Positions 9,093 through 16,149 are shown, counted from the first letter of the stretch. The stretch is 37,003 nucleotides of DNA from Bacillus coahuilensis m4-4 (GCF_000171615.1 NZ_ABFU01000067.1:1-37003); one strand, 5' to 3'. The notes: a model not told the origin generated them from the letters alone. Numbers and translations: made by a program.

Positions 9093-9176
9093 GTGTTTAA
9101 GTGGAAACAAGTTTGGAAGTGGGTTTGGCGCATTATTAAATGGGTTTTAGAGTTAGTTTCTATTTGGTTTGGTTAA
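9093..9176 (+). CDS. 27-residue Trp-rich cationic peptide, putative leaderless bacteriocin
   Basis: A GTG start at 9093 follows AAGGAGGTGA at ten bases. The peptide is 27 residues and begins MFKWKQVWKWVW. It has six Trp (4, 8, 10, 12, 17, 25), four Lys, one Arg and one Glu, for a net charge of about +4. Polar residues 5, 9, 13, 16, 20 and 23 recur every three or four positions, so as a helix it is sharply amphipathic with a Trp/Val/Ile/Leu face. There is no leader or double-Gly site. These are traits of leaderless class II bacteriocins (aureocin A53, lacticin Q), though those are about 50 residues and I do not recognise this sequence. A second, nearly identical gene lies 160 bp downstream. 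The divergent series of ydbS/ydbT-like, CPBP and ABC genes would supply immunity or export. A toxin or membrane-active signalling peptide is the alternative. Confidence 0.65.
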   Translation: MFKWKQVWKWVWRIIKWVLELVSIWFG

Positions 9177-9252
9177 GAGTTCTGTCATTTATTTATTTAT
9201 TTATTTAACTTTTTGTTTATAATATGAAATTTCGAAAAAGGAGGTTGTCCTT

Positions 9253-9309
9253 ATGTTTAAGTGGAAACAAGTTTGGAAGTGGGTTTGGCGCATTATTAAA
9301 TGGGTTTAG
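9253..9309 (+). CDS. Second copy of the Trp-rich peptide, shortened to 18 residues
   Basis: The ATG at 9253 has an AAGGAGG ribosome binding site eight bases upstream. Its first 17 codons after the start are identical at the base level to the 9093 gene, so the duplication is recent. A run of four T is three T here (9305-9307), giving TAG after Trp-Val. With the missing T the frame would run to TAA at 9333-9335 and end in Ser where copy 1 ends in Gly. The 18-residue product keeps five Trp and all five basic residues, so it may still be membrane-active. It could also be a damaged gene or a sequencing error. Confidence 0.55.
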   Translation: MFKWKQVWKWVWRIIKWV

Positions 9310-9338
9310 AGTTAGTTTCTATTTGGTTTAGCTAAAAT

Positions 9339-9373
9339 ATTTAGAAATCTATAATTTAGAAATCTATAATTTA
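9339..9373. repeat. 15-bp tandem duplication
   Basis: ATTTAGAAATCTATA occurs at 9339-9353 and again at 9354-9368, followed by a partial third unit ATTTA. It lies just after the second peptide gene. Confidence 0.7.
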
Positions 9374-9401
9374 TTATTCCATCATAGTTTAGTACATAAC
9401 T

Positions 9402-9437
9402 AGAGTGGTAACGTATCATCCGATACGTTACCACTCT
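9402..9437. terminator. 16-bp perfect hairpin closing the peptide transcript
   Basis: AGAGTGGTAACGTATC pairs perfectly with GATACGTTACCACTCT around the four-base loop ATCC. The stem is very stable. The tract after it (TCTATCG) is poor in T, so it may act as an RNA-stabilising 3' end as well as a terminator. It is the first strong stop after the two peptide genes. Confidence 0.6.
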
Positions 9438-9780
9438 TCTATCGTGCTTCAAATCGAATTCACAACTTAACGTTTTATTAGATTAATTACTCTTTGATGA
9501 ACACTAAATAATAATGGATGCTGATTAATATATATCATGCTCAGAAATAGGGAATCTATAATATTCAGAAAAATAATTCTTTTAGAAAGAGGGTTCTCTC
9601 TAATGTACTTTTCCAATAAAACACTCATGAGCATTCACTCTCATTCTAAAACACTTGGACAGTTCTAACAGGGTCAATCGGAAATATTGAACGCAAAAAG
9701 GCACAACTAGTGGATTAATACTATTTGTACTTTAGTTTTAAACTTTATCTAGTGTATAAATACATTCATCATCTTCCTCT
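9438..9780. other. Gene-free AT-rich stretch with a dispersed repeat
   Basis: No plausible frame is present. The interval 9658-9712 aligns with 196-255: both run from a GTTCT-type start through GGGT-AAATCGG to GCACAACTAGT or ACACAACTAGT. Each leads into a weak inverted repeat. This suggests a dispersed element or the worn end of an insertion sequence. Confidence 0.4.
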
Positions 9781-10111
9781 TTACCTTACAAACCCTTTCT
9801 CCTCTATAAACCTAATCGAAGGAATATTTTTCGGATCAACGCCTGCCTTAATCTTAAAACCTCCTTGTTGTTTATCCATATGATCATCCCATTTACAATC
9901 TTAAAAGAATATCCCTGTCTCTTATAGGCAAGATTAATTGTATAGCCAATTCAGCAATGAAGTTCTTCCTTCAACATATAAACATAACCAATTAATCGTT
10001 GATTGAATTTTCTTACGATGGCAAATTGTGTCCTTCTTCCAATACTGTCTTAGTTAATAGATTTTCTTCATACTTTTCTCGCGTAAAACCTTTAAAGCTT
10101 TGATACTTCAT
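9781..10111 (-). pseudogene. Decayed GNAT-family N-acetyltransferase
   Basis: Read leftwards from an ATG at 10111, pieces of a GNAT protein appear in different frames: MKYQSFKGFTREKYEENLL, then QFAIVRKFNQRLIGYVYMLKEELHC, a TGA, and IGYTINLAYKRQGYSFKIVNGM. After another shift come KAGVDPKNIPSIRFIEEKGF and a stop at 9781. The last segment is the classic GNAT motif where a residue after N-x-x-S-I-R-F forms the final helix. At least three lesions, including a stop that is not in a homopolymer, show true decay. It lies inside the putative island. Confidence 0.65.
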
Positions 10112-10180
10112 TTTGGTTCATATTTCTATCCATCTCATTTCTTTTTTATCCTGTTCTAATTGGTACTTCGATAACTCCAA

Positions 10181-11095
10181 TTAGATGGTTTTCTTATACA
10201 GTGATCTCCATAAATAAAAAGTCGCATATGCTTGCCAACCTTCCCAGTTCTTTGACCTCTCCATTATTTCATCTATTGTTGGTTTTCGCTCCATCCCTAA
10301 CTGGTTCTTTAATGCTTGATGAAGACCAACATCCGCTATTGGGAAGGCATCTGGAAACTGCAAGCATTTCATCATCACATAATCCGCTGTCCATGCTCCT
10401 ACCCCTCTAATACTCATTAATGATTTTTTAACCTGTTGATAATCTTGTTTTTGAAGCAAGCTTTCTTTTGACAATTCCCCACGAGCCATGAGCTTTGCCA
10501 CACCAATAATATACTCTGCCTTCCTGCTAGTAAGTTGAAGTTTTCGTAAATCATCCACATGTAAGTGCGCAATTTTTGTAAAGTCAGGAAACAACCAGTA
10601 CGTTTCCCCCTCAATCGTGAGATTTTCTCCAAATTGTTCCACGAACCGCTTCTTTAACGTATAGGCAAAGGTTAAATTGATTTGTTGTCCCATAATTGCC
10701 CATGTTAACGCTTCAAATAGATCTGGAATGCAAATCATCCTCAAACCATAATATTTAGCAACGACTTCTTTTAAAATATCGTCGTTACTAGCTACTTCAT
10801 AAAAATCTCCCAACTCTCGATCACAATCAAACAATTCCCAAATATACGATTTTACTGCTTCAAGAATGATCTCAGGTGGGTTACTCATAGACAATGCAAC
10901 CTCAATAGAATGTATTGTTTTACTTCCTATTCTTAGTAAAATCAAGTCTCCGTCCACTTTTATTAGTTTGAATAGATACCCATCCTTTATTTGGTGCATG
11001 ACTTCCTGCTCTGATCAGAACACTAAACACTCATCAAAATTAAATTCTGGAGGTAGATAGAGTTCTATAGTTGTGCCATTTTCGATCCAGTTCAT
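10181..11095 (-). pseudogene. AlkA/YfjP-type DNA-3-methyladenine glycosylase with an in-frame stop
   Basis: The C-terminal 272 residues (from ATG 10999) carry a complete HhH-GPD base-excision domain: the hairpin SIRGVGAWTADYV followed by the catalytic Asp in FPIADVGL. It would remove alkylated bases. The same frame continues upstream as MNWIENGTTIELYLPPEFNFDECLVF, the expected AlkA N-terminus. It starts at ATG 11095 with AAAGGA nine bases upstream, but TGA at 11015-11017 interrupts it. The full gene would be about 304 codons. Translation could restart at 10999 (AGGA four bases upstream), giving a protein lacking the first 30 or so residues, with the catalytic domain intact. Activity is uncertain. 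Confidence 0.75.
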
Positions 11096-11134
11096 ATTGG
11101 TCATTCCTTTTAAAAGAGATAGTTAATAAATTTT

Positions 11135-11163
11135 AAGGACCCAGATCATTTTCTGAGTCCTTT
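11135..11163 (-). terminator. Terminator hairpin after the DUF1761 gene
   Basis: AAGGACCCAGA and TCTGAGTCCTT pair with one mismatch around a six- to seven-base loop, followed on the minus strand by TTAAAATTTATT. It lies between the DUF1761 gene and the glycosylase start. Confidence 0.5.
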
Positions 11164-11222
11164 GAGGCTTCTTCGAATATCATTACAATGAAGAAAATAT
11201 GATTCAAACGATTACAGTCTCA

Positions 11223-11570
11223 TTAAGCAAAAAAACCATGAACTGCACCAAGAATAGTAAAAATCACAAAATGGTCGCCGATCGCCATATAGCAGACCCT
11301 TTTCTCTATTAACCCGAACATCATGTTTTTCACATACACGATGCTGATGAGAAACCCGATTGCCATGCCAATGAGTGCCCCATTTAACATACTATCCACT
11401 CCAGTTGCTTGTACGATTGTTCCTACTAGAAAAGAACTAGCAAACGCAATAAGAACAGAGACAACATACGCAATTGGGGGGTTCTTTTTATTTTTTAGTA
11501 AGATAGAATAATAAATTCCTCCGTAAACCATATAAAGGATTGCTCCCACTATAAACGCTGTTAAAAACAT
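11223..11570 (-). CDS. DUF1761-like small membrane protein
   Basis: The product has 115 residues in four predicted helices. The first reads FLTAFIVGAILYMVYGGIYYSILL, whose GGIYYS-like turn resembles DUF1761 proteins. The third has GALIGMAIGFLISIVYV. TGGAGG lies seven bases before ATG 11570. No enzymatic motif is visible and the family has no assigned role. It stands alone between terminators. Confidence 0.65.
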   Translation of the reverse strand: MFLTAFIVGAILYMVYGGIYYSILLKNKKNPPIAYVVSVLIAFASSFLVGTIVQATGVDSMLNGALIGMAIGFLISIVYVKNMMFGLIEKRVCYMAIGDHFVIFTILGAVHGFFA

Positions 11571-11649
11571 TTTATTTCCTCCAAAATTCTTTTTGATTTT
11601 CTACTCTTATTTTACACTACAAAAGTCATATTTTTTCATTCAAATAAAT

Positions 11650-11675
11650 AAAAGCACTGCAACAATGCAGCGCTT
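11650..11675 (-). terminator. Terminator after the 154-residue unknown gene
   Basis: On the minus strand AAGCGCTGCA and TGCAGTGCTT pair around TTGT and are followed by TTATTTATTT. It lies about 50 bases after the stop at 11725. Confidence 0.65.
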
Positions 11676-11724
11676 ATCCTATATTTCCTTTTGATACAAC
11701 TGAAGTTGGAAAAATCCTATCTCG

Positions 11725-12189
11725 TTAAATTCGAGAAAACCCTTCAGTCTCAAGATAGTTTGTCGCTTCCTTATACGTATTAAACGTACCATCCAGCCCA
11801 CCATCTTCTGAATAAACATTCCAAAGATCGTCTTCTTCTAGAATCGTAAGGGTGATCGTATTATCATTTATCCATACTTCTTCCGTTATCTCTTCTAAAA
11901 TCTCACTATCTTTAGCAGTAAGTGACAGAATAGAATGTTTTATAATCTCACGTAATTCTTCCTCAGTGAACTCACGAATATTGACCATGCCTTTATCGTT
12001 TGTTTCATATCCCGTCATTTTCCCAGCATACACAAAACCATTTCCATTAGGATGTAAGTGGTACACAACGTTTTTATGGTCATATGAGCTATCATTATAG
12101 TGAAAATTCACTCGTTTTAATGAGACATCTTTTCTTTCAAGTTCAGGGAACGTTTCAATGATTTCTAGTTTCTTTTCAAAAGTTAACAT
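11725..12189 (-). CDS. Hypothetical soluble protein, 154 residues
   Basis: ATG 12189 has GGAG five bases upstream. The product is acidic, with no signal peptide or helix in the membrane. Visible segments include FHYNDSSYDHKNVVYHLHPNGNGFVYAG near residue 29 and a Glu-rich middle (FTEEELREIIKHSI). Its C-terminus reads LWNVYSEDGGLDGTFNTYKEATNYL. I believe similar proteins occur in other Bacillaceae, but I cannot assign a family or role. It is a single-gene unit ending at its own terminator. Confidence 0.65.
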   Translation of the reverse strand: MLTFEKKLEIIETFPELERKDVSLKRVNFHYNDSSYDHKNVVYHLHPNGNGFVYAGKMTGYETNDKGMVNIREFTEEELREIIKHSILSLTAKDSEILEEITEEVWINDNTITLTILEEDDLWNVYSEDGGLDGTFNTYKEATNYLETEGFSRI

Positions 12190-12363
12190 ATAATCTCCAA
12201 TACCATTTTTTCTTTAGTATATCATTGTTGAATAGGTAAAATGCTCATCACCTTCTATAATTTACTTTTTGTAAGTCCTTTTCTTTTAATGGGATTTCCA
12301 TTTGTTTGAAGTCACACACCTTTGGGTAACTAGTGAGAAAAGCCAATAAAAAGGAGAACGATC

Positions 12364-13095
12364 ATGAAGGTAACAAACAAAACATTGTTAACGAAGGAAG
12401 ATATGATTAACCAAGCTGTTGTTCCTGATTGGGTAATTCGTGAGTATACCACCTTTCATCAAATCGTAACGGATAAAACTTTCCCCTGCTATTTTGGAAT
12501 GAAGGCGGAGATGAAGGGTGAACTTCGTTACGCGTATATCACACAAGATGATTGGTCGAACCTACCTAAGGCTGTTGAGGAATTTTTAACTCTATTTAAA
12601 GAACCTACATACATTCGTCATGGTCTTTTCGTCTTTGTAGAACCTGAAGAAGAAAAGGATAACCTTGAACATTACCGTAAACGATTTTGGGACATCCTCC
12701 AAAACTTACACGAGAACGATAAACAAAAATGGCCAGAAGACAAACCTAAAGATCCAGACCACTACTTATGGGACTTCCATTTTGGCGGAGAACCCATCTT
12801 TGTGTTCGGAAATGCGCCTGCATACAAACAACGAAAAACACGTGATCTAGGAAACAGCCTTATCCTTGGTTTCCAACCACGAAAAATCTTTGAAGGACTT
12901 GAAGGTACCCAAAAAGGTGGCATCATGTCACGTGAAAAAGTAAGAGAACGAGTAGAAAAATGGGATAACCTCCCTACCCATCCCGATATCTCTCACTTCG
13001 GAGATCCTACCCACAATGAATGGAAGCAATTTTTCATTGGAGATGATATCGAACCGATACTGGGTAAGTGTCCGTTTCTGCATAAAGCTCTTTAA
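12364..13095 (+). CDS. YqcI/YcgG family protein
   Basis: ATG 12364 follows AAGGAG at seven bases. The 243-residue product has the features of the YqcI/YcgG family. It has an early FPCYFGMKAEMKGELRYAYI segment (CxxG-like, residues 40-60), a central PDHYLWDFHFGGEPIFVFGNAPAY, then RDLGNSLILGFQPRKIFEGL. It ends near a conserved Cys (GKCPF). The biochemical role of the family is not established. It is the only plus-strand gene between the peptide locus and rlmH, and it ends in its own terminator. Confidence 0.85.
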   Translation: MKVTNKTLLTKEDMINQAVVPDWVIREYTTFHQIVTDKTFPCYFGMKAEMKGELRYAYITQDDWSNLPKAVEEFLTLFKEPTYIRHGLFVFVEPEEEKDNLEHYRKRFWDILQNLHENDKQKWPEDKPKDPDHYLWDFHFGGEPIFVFGNAPAYKQRKTRDLGNSLILGFQPRKIFEGLEGTQKGGIMSREKVRERVEKWDNLPTHPDISHFGDPTHNEWKQFFIGDDIEPILGKCPFLHKAL

Positions 13096-13105
13096 TAGTA
13101 AGGGA

Positions 13106-13140
13106 AAACCTCGCACGGGTGTGATGTGCGAGGTTTATTT
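13106..13140 (+). terminator. Terminator after the YqcI/YcgG gene
   Basis: AAACCTCGCAC (13106-13116) pairs perfectly with GTGCGAGGTTT (13126-13136), followed by ATTT. It lies ten bases after the stop codon. Confidence 0.75.
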
Positions 13141-13359
13141 GGAGTGTTATTGTTTATTTCGAGTCGAGTAATAGAGTTAAATCCTTTATGCTATCACTCT
13201 AGGAAGTAGTATATCTTCTTTCATACTAGGTAAAGAATATCATTTTACTCCGACACTAATTGTTCATTACCAGCCTCTGGATCTGAGCCGAGTAGCGGTT
13301 TTGTTTCGTCTAATAACGAAACTAAAAAGCATTTCTCTGCCCTATTTATATATTATTTG

Positions 13360-13377
13360 TTACTTATGGTACGGTTC
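13360..13377 (-). repeat. Candidate att site, rlmH copy
   Basis: TTACTTATGGTACGGTTC is the reverse complement of the last six codons of rlmH and is repeated exactly, in the same orientation, at 3675-3692. SCC elements of staphylococci use the equivalent codons (Glu-Ala-Tyr-His-Lys-stop) as attB. A 7-bp inverted repeat GTTTCGT/ACGAAAC (13303-13322) lies just inside this end. Confidence 0.6.
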
Positions 13378-13839
13378 TCCCCGATTAATCCGAAACGCCC
13401 GATACACCTGCTCTACCAACACCAATCTCATCAACTGATGCGGAAACGTCATCTTCGAAAATGACAGCTTCTCATTTGCTCTCTTCATGACATCGTCTGA
13501 AAGTCCAAGGGATCCCCCAATGACAAACGCCACTTTGCTTTTTCCGTACGTGGCTAACCGGTCAAGGTTGGCTGCAAGCTCTTCTGATGTTTGCATGTTC
13601 CCTTCGATCGCCAGGGCAATGACGTGAACGTCCTGTCCAATTTTGTTGAGGATTCGTTCGCCTTCCTTGTTTTTCACAATGAGCATATCCGTTTCTGATA
13701 GCTGCTCTGGTGCTTTTTCGTCAGGGACTTCGATGATGTCGACTTTGGCGTAGGCGGAAAGTCGTTTGAGGTATTCGTCGATTCCTTGTTTTAGGTATTT
13801 TTCTTTTAGTTTGCCAACCGTTATAATTGAAATATTCAC
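13360..13839 (-). CDS. rlmH: 23S rRNA (pseudouridine-1915-N3) methyltransferase RlmH
   Basis: A 159-residue SPOUT (trefoil-knot) methyltransferase that methylates pseudouridine 1915 in helix 69 of 23S rRNA using S-adenosylmethionine. It begins [27 protein letters not shown] and has [19 protein letters not shown] at the knot. It ends with the conserved [26 protein letters not shown]. The start is GTG 13839 with GAGGA upstream. Length and ends are standard for the family. It follows the CxxH/CxxC gene, as in other Bacillaceae. Its last 18 bases are duplicated 9.7 kb away (see the att features), and the reading frame is intact across that junction. Confidence 0.97.
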   Translation of the reverse strand: MNISIITVGKLKEKYLKQGIDEYLKRLSAYAKVDIIEVPDEKAPEQLSETDMLIVKNKEGERILNKIGQDVHVIALAIEGNMQTSEELAANLDRLATYGKSKVAFVIGGSLGLSDDVMKRANEKLSFSKMTFPHQLMRLVLVEQVYRAFRINRGEPYHK

Positions 13840-13864
13840 AGCTCGTCCTCACTTTACAAACAAG

Positions 13865-14158
13865 TTATACACAGAAGTTATCCACATATCAACAGTTGCT
13901 ATCCACATTTAGTGGCAGAATATTAGTTCGCCACAATATATGTTGCGTTTTTTGGACAATATTCACAGGTTGTGGACAAATTCTGTGAGTTATCCACTTT
14001 ATTTAAAGACGGCGGTTGAGCGACGTCCTTTTCTTCTTGCTCGTCTACCGCTACGTCTAATGCTAGTTCTACGTGCTCGTCACAGCAATATATCATCGTT
14101 GGGGCCTCCTCCATTGTCTTTTACTGTAGTTTTCCATTGATCCTTTTGTTTATCCACA
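13865..14158. promoter_or_regulatory. DnaA-box cluster around the CxxH/CxxC gene, upstream of rlmH
   Basis: Consensus TTATCCACA occurs at 13878-13886 and 14150-14158. One-mismatch boxes are TTATACACA (13865-13873), CTATCCACA (13899-13907), TTATCCACT (13990-13998) and, on the other strand, TGTGGACAA (13971-13979). Six boxes in 300 bp is far above chance. DnaA-box clusters outside oriC are known in B. subtilis, and as I recall one lies at yydA, the rlmH homologue. They titrate DnaA and modulate initiation. Confidence 0.7.
13923..14096 (-). CDS. CxxH/CxxC protein, BA_5709 family
   Basis: A 57-residue protein with an N-terminal MIYCCDEHVELALD (CxxH) and a C-terminal CEYCPKNATYIV (CxxC), the signature of this small putative metal-binding family found next to rlmH in Bacillus. 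I chose ATG 14096 because GGAGGAGG lies eight bases upstream. A longer start at 14114 would sit inside that ribosome binding site. The gene itself contains DnaA boxes, so part of its sequence may be conserved for DNA reasons. Its cellular role is unknown. Confidence 0.85.
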   Translation of the reverse strand: MIYCCDEHVELALDVAVDEQEEKDVAQPPSLNKVDNSQNLSTTCEYCPKNATYIVAN

Positions 14159-14211
14159 AGCTATTTTACCACGAGACTCATCCGAACCGGGAATGGTTTC
14201 CCTTTTACACG

Positions 14212-14243
14212 CAAAAAAATAAGCAGAGTGCTAAGCTCTGCTT
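14212..14243 (-). terminator. Terminator of the MarR-MATE operon
   Basis: On the minus strand AAGCAGAG and CTCTGCTT pair around CTTAGCA and are followed by ATTTTTTT. It begins about ten bases after the MATE stop. Confidence 0.85.
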
Positions 14244-14253
14244 ACATTCATTC

Positions 14254-15630
14254 TTATGAAACGGCTGGATTTCTCACAGCACTCCTTGAAGTGAAGATTT
14301 TCTTTCGGTCTCGTAAGAATATGGCTAAGGACAGGATGAATGCCAGAGTATCTGAGACTGGAAAGGCCATCCAGACACCTTGTAATCCAAATATGGTTGG
14401 GAGGATGAGTACCATGGGAATCAAGAATAACAATTGTCTTGCCATGGACAGGACAAAGGATATTTTGGCTTTCCCAAGTGCTTGGTAGAGTCCTCCTGAT
14501 ATCATTTGGAATCCGACTAGTGGTGTCACAAGGAAGATAATCCCTAGCGCATTCACCCCAATTCGGATGACTTCACTGTCTTCTGTAAAGATGCCCATAA
14601 AGAATCCTGGGAAGGCTTGGATGACCATCCAGATGGTTAGGGCAATAAGCGTTGCCGTTGTGATGGACAGGGTGACTGTTTTCCGAACACGTTCCATCAG
14701 GTTCGCACCGTAGTTGTACCCAACGATGGGCTGCATGCCTTGGACGATCCCGAACATGGGCATCACGGTGAACATTAAGAGTCGAATAATGATACCAAAG
14801 ACAGCCACTTCTAGTTCTCCTCCGTACTGGACGAGGGCTAGGTTGACGACGATGACCATGGAGCTCGATGACACTTGTCTGACGAAGGTTCCAGAACCGA
14901 TGGCTGCAATCTCTTTTACGACTCGAAGCTCTGGGATGAGGCCAATCCAGGTGAACTGGAGAGTACTTTTCCCGCTTCTGAAATACATAAAAATCCACAC
15001 GGCGGCACTGGCTTGGGAGATGACCGTTGCGAGTGCGGCTCCCTGCATCCCCATATCGAATCCAAAGATGAACACGGGGTCGAGGGCGATGTTGAGTAAG
15101 CTCGCCACCAGCATCGTTTTCATCGCCATGGTGGCATTTCCTTCTGCTCTGACAACGTTGTTGTTACTCATCGCAAACGTGTGGAAGATGGTTCCGAACA
15201 GGATAATGCTTAAATAGTCCGATGCATACGGCATTATGGCATCTGTGGCACCGAACATTCGTAGAATCGGCTCTAGGAATAAGAGCGCGAGTACGAGCAT
15301 GATTAAGCTAAAGAAGGTGACTAGCCAGGTGACGTGACCAAAGACGTTGTTGGCTTCCTCCTCGCGTTTTTCCCCAAGACGTCTCGAGATGATGGTACTT
15401 CCTCCGATTCCGATCGCGGCTGCGAAGGCACCGAGAATCATTTGAATGGGGAAGACGATGGATAGGCCAGCGACACCGAGTGTTCCGACCCCTCTTGCGA
15501 TAAAGATCGTATCGACGACATTGTATAAAGCCATGACGAACATGCCGACAAAGGCAGGGACAGAAAGATTGGTCATAAGACGAGGGATACTGTCGGTTCC
15601 AAGGCGTTCGCTATGCTTGGTCTGTTTCAT
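14254..15630 (-). CDS. MATE family multidrug efflux transporter
   Basis: A 458-residue protein with twelve membrane segments in two halves, the usual MATE size. It starts SIPRLMTNLSVPAFVGMFVMALYNVVDTIFIARGVG, with the MATE N-terminal motif, and continues with MILGAFAAAIGIGGSTIISRRLGEK. The second half has the matching IVQGMQPIVGYNYGA motif. MATE proteins export cationic drugs in exchange for Na+ or H+. The start overlaps the marR stop by 20 bases and so depends on that message. The pair sits between htrC and the CxxH/CxxC-rlmH genes, where B. subtilis has no such genes, so it is an insertion into a conserved block. Codon use looks more GC-rich than the surrounding genes. Confidence 0.93.
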   Translation of the reverse strand: MKQTKHSERLGTDSIPRLMTNLSVPAFVGMFVMALYNVVDTIFIARGVGTLGVAGLSIVFPIQMILGAFAAAIGIGGSTIISRRLGEKREEEANNVFGHVTWLVTFFSLIMLVLALLFLEPILRMFGATDAIMPYASDYLSIILFGTIFHTFAMSNNNVVRAEGNATMAMKTMLVASLLNIALDPVFIFGFDMGMQGAALATVISQASAAVWIFMYFRSGKSTLQFTWIGLIPELRVVKEIAAIGSGTFVRQVSSSSMVIVVNLALVQYGGELEVAVFGIIIRLLMFTVMPMFGIVQGMQPIVGYNYGANLMERVRKTVTLSITTATLIALTIWMVIQAFPGFFMGIFTEDSEVIRIGVNALGIIFLVTPLVGFQMISGGLYQALGKAKISFVLSMARQLLFLIPMVLILPTIFGLQGVWMAFPVSDTLAFILSLAIFLRDRKKIFTSRSAVRNPAVS

Positions 15631-16069
15631 GGTGTTGACGTTCCTCCCCTTTTATATGATGAGTGGCATTGCTGCTCATTTTATCTAAAAGCTTCACCAA
15701 AAGAAGCTTTTCTTCTTCACTTAAGCCTGACGTTAACACTTCGTTCCAAAGTGTCATTTTTTCAATGATGACGGGTTTCAATTCGTGGGCTTTATCCGTT
15801 AAGTAGACAAGGTTTTGTCTGCGATCCTTCCTACACTGATGTCGGCTGACAAAGCCTAGCTGCTCTAGCTTGCCGATGGCCCGGGCGGTGGTCGCTTTGT
15901 CGATGCACACCTGCTGGGATAAGGATTCTTGGGTAACGCCGTCTTGCTTATATAGATGAAACAGGTACAGGAGCTGGCCGCTGCCCAGTCCCCATGCCTG
16001 AAAGCTTCGTTCTTTGTAGATATTTCCGTACCGGTGTAGGGTCGAAATCCATTTTGAAATAGGTTCCAT
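15611..16069 (-). CDS. MarR family transcriptional regulator
   Basis: A 152-residue winged-helix protein. The recognition region is VTQESLSQQVCIDKATTARAIGKLEQLGFVSRHQCRKDRRQNLVYLT near residues 53-100, with the DxR wing typical of MarR. GAGGAAG lies eight bases before ATG 16069. It is first in a two-gene operon with the MATE pump and probably represses it until a drug ligand binds. Two copies of a GTTG-N6-CAAC palindrome lie just upstream and are the likely operators. Confidence 0.9.
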   Translation of the reverse strand: MEPISKWISTLHRYGNIYKERSFQAWGLGSGQLLYLFHLYKQDGVTQESLSQQVCIDKATTARAIGKLEQLGFVSRHQCRKDRRQNLVYLTDKAHELKPVIIEKMTLWNEVLTSGLSEEEKLLLVKLLDKMSSNATHHIKGEERQHHETDQA

Positions 16070-16085
16070 GATTGCACTTCCTCAT

Positions 16086-16149
16086 TAGTTGTTATCGCAA
16101 CTATTTTTTTCTACATCTACCCTACCACGGATATGGTTGCGTATGCAAC
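16086..16149. promoter_or_regulatory. Two MarR-type operator palindromes upstream of marR
   Basis: GTTGTTATCGCAAC (16088-16101) and GTTGCGTATGCAAC (16136-16149) share the form GTTG-N6-CAAC, with centres 48 bp apart. They lie within 80 bp of the marR start. MarR proteins usually bind such palindromes in their own promoter, so autoregulation of the marR-MATE operon is likely. No clear -35/-10 pair could be fixed. Confidence 0.6.

Larger units (their letters stand above)
3675..13377. mobile_element. Putative SCC-like genomic island integrated at the 3' end of rlmH
   Basis: The segment is bounded by an 18-bp perfect direct repeat. The right copy is the last six codons of rlmH (Glu-Pro-Tyr-His-Lys-stop), the position used as attB by staphylococcal cassette chromosome elements. 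The left copy lies in non-coding DNA. Between them are a bacteriocin-like peptide locus, transport genes and decayed genes, suitable cargo for an island. No ccr-type serine recombinase, integrase or replication gene is visible, so it would be a defective or trans-mobilised element. This is inference from the repeat and its position. A local duplication of the rlmH end is the alternative. Confidence 0.5.

Noticed and set aside
9188..9207. ATTT short tandem repeat between peptide copies as a CRISPR-like or phase-variable repeat
   Set aside because: It is a four-base repeat in an AT-rich spacer outside any frame, with no spacers or conserved repeats.
3480..13360. Presence of a ccr recombinase or phage-type integrase in the island
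   Set aside because: No frame with a serine or tyrosine recombinase pattern was found; the island call rests only on the att repeat and position.
2091..13377. Similarity between the REP arms (GGGGACGGTTC) and the att repeat (GGTACGGTTC)
   Set aside because: Only ACGGTTC is shared, and in rlmH these bases are fixed by coding for Glu-Pro-Tyr, so I treat it as coincidence.
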